Positions 59,221 through 64,000 of a stretch of DNA of 64,000 nt are shown here, piece by piece. A program made the position numbers and the translations under genes. The notes beneath the pieces are model-generated. The model was given only the letters and a program-made list of their open reading frames with translations. It ran no database searches and was not told where the DNA came from. The DNA is from Brassica napus (Eukaryota > Streptophyta > Magnoliopsida > Brassicales > Brassicaceae): NCBI RefSeq assembly GCF_020379485.1, contig NC_063439.1, positions 10,580,466 to 10,644,465 on the forward strand. The letters are read 5' to 3'. Positions within the stretch are counted from its first letter, which is position 1. The number at the start of each line of letters is the position of its first letter.

Positions 59221-59920
59221 GTTTTTCTCAGGTTCACCTTCTAGGGTGAATTTTTAGGTTCACCAACCAAGGGTGGATTTTTAGGTTCACCAACCAATAT
59301 TATTTAGTTATTTCAGATTCAATATCTTTTAAAAAAGAAAACAAAATAATAAGAATTTATGAAGTTATATTATGTTTTTAAAATAAATAAAAAATAATAG
59401 TAATTACCAAAAAAAAATATATTCTTTTTAAATATTGTTAACCCCGTCAGTAAAATACTAAACTCTAAATCCTAAACCTTTGGGTAAACCCTAAATCCTA
59501 AACCCTAGGGTTTATGATTTATCTAAGGGTTTAGGGTTTAGGATTAAGGATTTAGGGTTTGGGATTAAGGATTTAGGGTTTGGTTTAGGGATTGGGATTA
59601 ATAATGTAGGGTTTAGTGTTTAGGATTTACCCAAGGATTCAGAGTTTACTCAAGGGTTCAGAGTTTACCCAAGGGTTCAGAGTTTACCCAAGAGTTTATA
59701 ATTTAGTTTTTAAGATTTAGGATTTAGTATTTTACTGACGGCGTCCACAATATTAAAGAAAATCTATTTTTGGTAATTACAACTATTTTTTATTTATTTA
59801 AAAATATAATATAACCTCACAAATTATTATTATTTTGTTTCATTTTTAAAAGATATTGAATCTAAATAACTAAATACTATTGGTTGTTGAACGGGGTGAA
59901 CCCAAGAAAAACTTTTTTTT
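59221..59920. mobile_element. Foldback MITE with GGTTCACC ends and telomere-like core
   Basis: Left end GTTTTTCTCAGGTTCACC and right end GGGTGAACCCAAGAAAAAC are inverse complements, and the pairing continues inward for over 200 bp to CCGTCAGTAAAATACT near 59450 and AGTATTTTACTGACGG near 59730. The loop holds many TTTAGGG/CCCTAAA-like units in both orientations. The left end repeats its GGTTCACCAACCAA unit. Confidence 0.7.
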
Positions 59921-59984
59921 ATTATTGTTTAAGTGTTTTCAAATTAGGGTTCTTTAATGTAAAAGTATCCCCTATATATTAATT

Positions 59985-60830
59985 ATACAACATGTTTTCG
60001 TAGCCACGTGTCATCTCTAGGATGATCTCTAGAATCCTCAGAAAAATAAGTTGATCCATATAAATATATATTATACTTTTTATTAAACTACTATAAAATT
60101 GATTACTAGTGTGCAAAAAAATATTCTCAAATCTTTGCTTAAATAAAAGCTATAGAATTACCTAATATGACTAACATAAATATGATAATTAATGATTATG
60201 AATAATACATATTTGATAACAGTTTTTGTATCTTTTCTCATTTTTGTTTAATTTTATATAAAATTAAAAAATCACATTAAGTATAGAATAAAAAAATTAG
60301 ATTTTTCTTATATCTTATATTTTGAATTTTTTAAAACGACTATAAATTACTAAAATGGTAAAAATTCCACATTGATAATTTTGTGATCAGTGGTTTTACT
60401 TTTTTTGTTCAAACAATATACAAATGATAAAAAATCGTATCAATATGAGGTTTCATTAACAGATATTCATAGTGTATATATATATATACATATATTGATA
60501 TCATTTAAATTAAATTATATACTATATAAAAATATGTTAATTGAAAAATTATTGAGTCTTAATATTTTAAATTTATATTAATAAATCTCACATTAAAAGT
60601 TTTGTGATTAACAGTTAAAATTTTTGTTACAGGAAATGTACCAATGTTAATAAAATCATATGAGTAGGAAGTGTCAATAATAAATATTAATATTAAAATA
60701 TACTACATATATCTAAATCAATATCAGTAAAGTTTAATTATATACAATATAAAGTAAATGAAATGATTGTTCTAATTTATTTACCAAAAACATGACTGTA
60801 AATAAGCAAAATGTATTGGTTTGATTTAGG
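59985..60830 (+). mobile_element. Helitron-derived fragment
   Basis: Matches the interior of the 40788-42704 Helitron in order and orientation (GTGTCATCTCTAGGATGATC against GTGTCATCACTAGAATGATT; ATAATTAATGATTATGAATA against ACAATTAATGATTTTGAATA). No CTAG hairpin end is present, so this copy is truncated. No genes. Confidence 0.55.
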
Positions 60831-61960
60831 TGCTTACTCTAATGTATATACGTTTATGTATACAAATTATTTTTTAAATATGTGATTTTTAATATGTTAT
60901 TTGATCGTGACAATCCCACAAATACAATTCTTCAAATCGAAGTGATTTTTGATATTGGAAGCATTATATATATATATATTATTTCATTAAGGTTAAATAA
61001 TTTAGTCTTGATTTTTGATATTGGAAGCACTATATCTAGCTATTACAATTGTAAGAATGAGAGATGTAAACTATTTATTATAAGTTTTTTGGTTTATCAT
61101 TTAATAAAATCAAACAGTTCTTAGTTTATATATATTTTACATATATTAGAATGATAATTATTATATATATATATATATATTTATCGATATATACTCTTAA
61201 GTAAATAAACCTCAAAATTAAAGCGTAGACGAAAAAATAAGTAATTTGTTTGTTGTTCTAGAATTAGATTATTTTTAGACCGAACTGGTAAATATATACT
61301 AGACATACATTTATATTTCGAGTGCACTTATATTTTATTACAGCTTGATATATTAGATTTGAACATTAACATGTGAATAGAGTTGGCCGGTGATTTTCTT
61401 CAAAATTTTGATTTTTAGATATGTATCTGGAGTAATACTAATTTTTAAAGATGTTCATCTTTGTTAATTGACACTTATGAAATTCTCCGAATCATAGAAG
61501 AAGCGAACAGAGAGACAAAACTCATATCTGTGAAATATAAACGAGAACGAAAACACAATTTTATAGAAGTATAAAATGAAATGACTTATGGAGAGTAAAT
61601 AGTAAACAGATCGAGAACAGAAAACTTGATCCTTTTTCGTTATTTTACAATTGATGTTGCCTATATGGTTTTGGTGATTTGAGTCAGCCGTAAAATTTAA
61701 TTTATTTTTGTGCACATCTTAAAAATAATTAAAATGAGATGCAATATGTTAACTCTTTAACAACGATGATACATATAAGAGACCAATATTTTTATTTGTC
61801 ATTTTACAATCGATAATGATCGTAATGCTGCAAAATGTTAAAAGCATTTAACGAACAAACATTAGTATAAAACACTCACTCTGCGCATGCGCATGGGTAT
61901 GGTATGAAATTATTAACAAGAAATTTAACTTATATAACCAATCAATTATCTTATCTACCG
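60831..61960. other. AT-rich intergenic DNA
   Basis: Contains a 60-bp local duplication (TTTTTGATATTGGAAGCA at about 60946 and again at about 61013) and a TATATA run at 61160-61182. No credible gene or element. Confidence 0.35.
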
Positions 61961-61964
61961 TCAT

Positions 61965-62180
61965 ATAATGTATATATTTATATGTTTTTATTTTAATGTA
62001 TATATTTATATGGTTTTTTTTATCGGTTTTGTTCGGTTTATTCGGTTTATTAGGTTATAAGCCTAATCATATCCAAATCGTACGGTTTTTATATAATCTT
62101 ATCAATTTGGTATATATTGTATATACCAAAACCAAACCATATTGTCTATTTCGGTACGGTATTATCATATTGAACAGGTT
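61965..62180. repeat. Truncated inverse copy of the 39805-type hAT element
   Basis: TTCGGTTTATTCGGTTTAT, ATACCAAAACCAAACCATAT and ATTATCATATTGAACAGG are reverse complements of the left part of the 39805-40786 element. Only one end remains. Confidence 0.6.
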
Positions 62181-63420
62181 TAACGGGCTAAGTGATATTA
62201 CGGGTATACGCACACCAATTACCTAATATGCACAGTATCACAATTGAATGGTATGTCGATGTAGAACTTTAGGATCGAATCCACAGAGACCAACGATTAC
62301 ACTTTATTTATATAGGATCAATATCAAGCTAAAACAATATGGGGGTTTTGAGATAAGGGTATCGTGACAGAAAATAACAGACTAGTTTAAGAGTTTTCAG
62401 ATGATTAAAAGAGCTAGGTTCAGGGTGATTCATCGGGATACTTAGGATCATGAGCTATACAACTATTCAGGAAGGCAATAAGAGCCAATCTAGAACTTGA
62501 ACAGCAAGAATAGATAAACCCATTGTCGTGGTGCCTACCAATTTATCAAGCAATCATAATGCCTAAACTGTCGTTTGGATCAGAGAATGATGACAATCAT
62601 TAAGTTCAGATTCAATTGGTTCACGTTTTGCCTTAACATCAGCTTTCCTTGGCTAAGGACAAATCGCATATCTATGCTTTTTCTAGCAACCTAAAACACT
62701 TCTGATGATTAGATTAAACCTATGATCATATGATAAATGGTCAATTTAACAAAAGCATTAAGATTAGCAATAGATAGATATATCAAAGAATAACAATCCT
62801 ATTTGTGTCTAACTCATTGATCCATGATCCATAACACCCTAAACCTAACAAGCGACTACTCAGCCATGAACAGAGAAATCACAAAGACAATAGACGAAGA
62901 AAACATGCTGAATCAATAAATAAATAAGATAGGGTTCAGGAATCTTCTCAGGTGAGAGAGATGAAGCCTTTTCCCTTTCAAGGTAGCAAATCTTCAAGTA
63001 CAAAAGTCTCCAATGGTTTCTTGTGTAAAAACTAGCGTAGAATAATAATAGAAAATAAGAAAAGATATATATGAAGGTCTATGGCGGCCTGGGAGTAAAA
63101 GAGAGAAGCCCTAGGTAAAATCCCGAAATATTTGAAAACTTTCTTAAAAATCTCTGCCGCTGGAACATGTACTCGGGTTGCTCCGCTCGACTGTTCTGCG
63201 TGAAATCACCAAATTGCACTGTTTCTCTACTCTCAATCTCCCATCCAATGCAACTTCAGACTTGTAATGACTCGAAAAAGACTAGGAATACTCGATAAAG
63301 ACTTGAAAACCAATTAGAAAACATATATAAAAGATGCCAAAAACACCATATATCACTAAGTAAAAACAATTCTTTTATTTTTTTTATATTTTTGTGTTTT
63401 ATATGAAAGGGCCCAAGTTA
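62181..63420. repeat. Unclassified repeat-like segment, possibly LTR-derived
   Basis: A 1.2-kb stretch of more balanced base composition starting near GTATACGCACACCAATTACC. It contains AGGATCGAATCCACAGAG, a phrase I associate with plant retroelement LTRs. No coding sequence, no paired LTR and no primer binding site were seen in the window. Confidence 0.3.
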
Positions 63421-63539
63421 ACCCGGTCCGTGACGTTCCTATCATTGTTGATATCATATTTAGGGGCATACATGAAAGGCCTATAGAGTTTTCGACGGTT
63501 ATCCTTGTTTTTAAGATCTAAAACATTTTTTCCTCTCTA

Positions 63540-64000
63540 TCCGATGATCCGGATCTGCTCAAAAAATTAAGATATATGGGGTTATCGGATCCGGATAGTA
63601 AAATATTGGATCTAAAAACACTGAATTTAGATCCGGATATCTTGATTTGGTCCAGATATCCGGATCCGTAATTATTATTGATAATTATTTTCAAAAGTAG
63701 TAATAGATATAATTAATATTTTAATAATATTTCATTATATAATAATATATATATTTTTTATATAAATTTTGTAATAGTATACATAAAAGTAATTAAGAAC
63801 ATTATATATACTTTTATTTTTAAATTATTGCTAATATTTTATATATTTTAATATTATTTTTATTTATTTGAAAGGATATCCGCTGGATATTACAGTTTTT
63901 AGAAGGCTATCCGAGACCCAGATATCCAAGAACTCCAGATCCGGATAAGGATAGTAAAAACATGGATCCGTCGAATAAGGATCCGGATCCGAATACCTTA
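63540..64000. repeat. GGATCCGGATA palindromic repeat, cut by window end
   Basis: Many short palindromes (GGATCCGGAT, GATATCCGGATCC) lie on both sides of an AT-rich centre at 63670-63870. The layout resembles the CCGAACCC-bearing hAT-type elements, but only one border is inside the window. Confidence 0.5.

Noticed and set aside
61875..61905. Another Helitron end (CTGCGCATGCGCATGGG)
   Set aside because: A GC-rich palindrome is present but no CTRR terminus follows at the proper distance in either direction.

Overview
The window is nuclear DNA of a crucifer, most likely a Brassica or close Brassiceae relative. Plant genes with short GT-AG introns sit in a very AT-rich background full of Stowaway, hAT-type, PIF/Harbinger, Helitron and LINE debris. 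The proteins read like orthologues of Arabidopsis thaliana genes. Gene names and Arabidopsis locus numbers below come from memory of those proteins, not from a search.

Six host genes were assembled exon by exon. Left to right they are: a LAZ1/DUF300 membrane protein (+, 1760-3470); a plastid CbbY-type HAD sugar phosphatase (-, 3633-5468); an alpha/beta hydrolase (+, about 19573-20886); the UFM1-specific protease UFSP2 (-, 21248-24728); the BTB/TAZ scaffold BT2 (+, 45342-47316); and a KDEL-tailed cysteine endopeptidase close to CEP3 (-, 50302-52300). From CbbY to CEP3 the order is the reverse of the Arabidopsis chromosome 3 block AT3G48420-410-380-360-350. It is one conserved segment stretched by transposon insertion, with a few Arabidopsis neighbours missing. 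The LAZ1 homologue (recalled as AT1G23070-like) is not part of that block, so a rearrangement junction or transposed gene is likely near 3.5 kb. These genes are independent housekeeping or stress genes, not a functional cluster.

The remainder is layered mobile DNA. Position 2-1237 is the 3' part of a PIF/Harbinger transposase, open except for one nonsense codon. 6.3-9.2 kb holds Helitrons with a nested Stowaway. 9.9-13.6 kb is a striking composite repeat made of short AGACGACT/AGTCGTCT palindromes, arranged into a foldback with arms of about 400 bp, 20-bp hairpin-unit tandems, a 616-bp tandem duplication and a second foldback. 15.76-16.85 kb is a Harbinger deletion derivative carrying a fragment of a host SHAQKYF-type MYB gene. 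30.2-33.6 kb is a head-to-tail Helitron pair; further Helitron ends lie at 34.6, 36.9 and 42.7 kb. hAT-type non-autonomous elements with recognisable 8-bp target duplications lie at 39.8, 53.7 and 55.6 kb. A decayed hAT transposase is at 58.0-58.9 kb, and LINE remnants are at 38.2, 48.7 and 56.7 kb.

No CRISPR, rRNA or convincing intact tRNA gene was seen. Two short tRNA-like (SINE-like) sequences are noted. Exon borders are inferred from reading frame, splice consensus and family alignment from memory; there is no transcript evidence.
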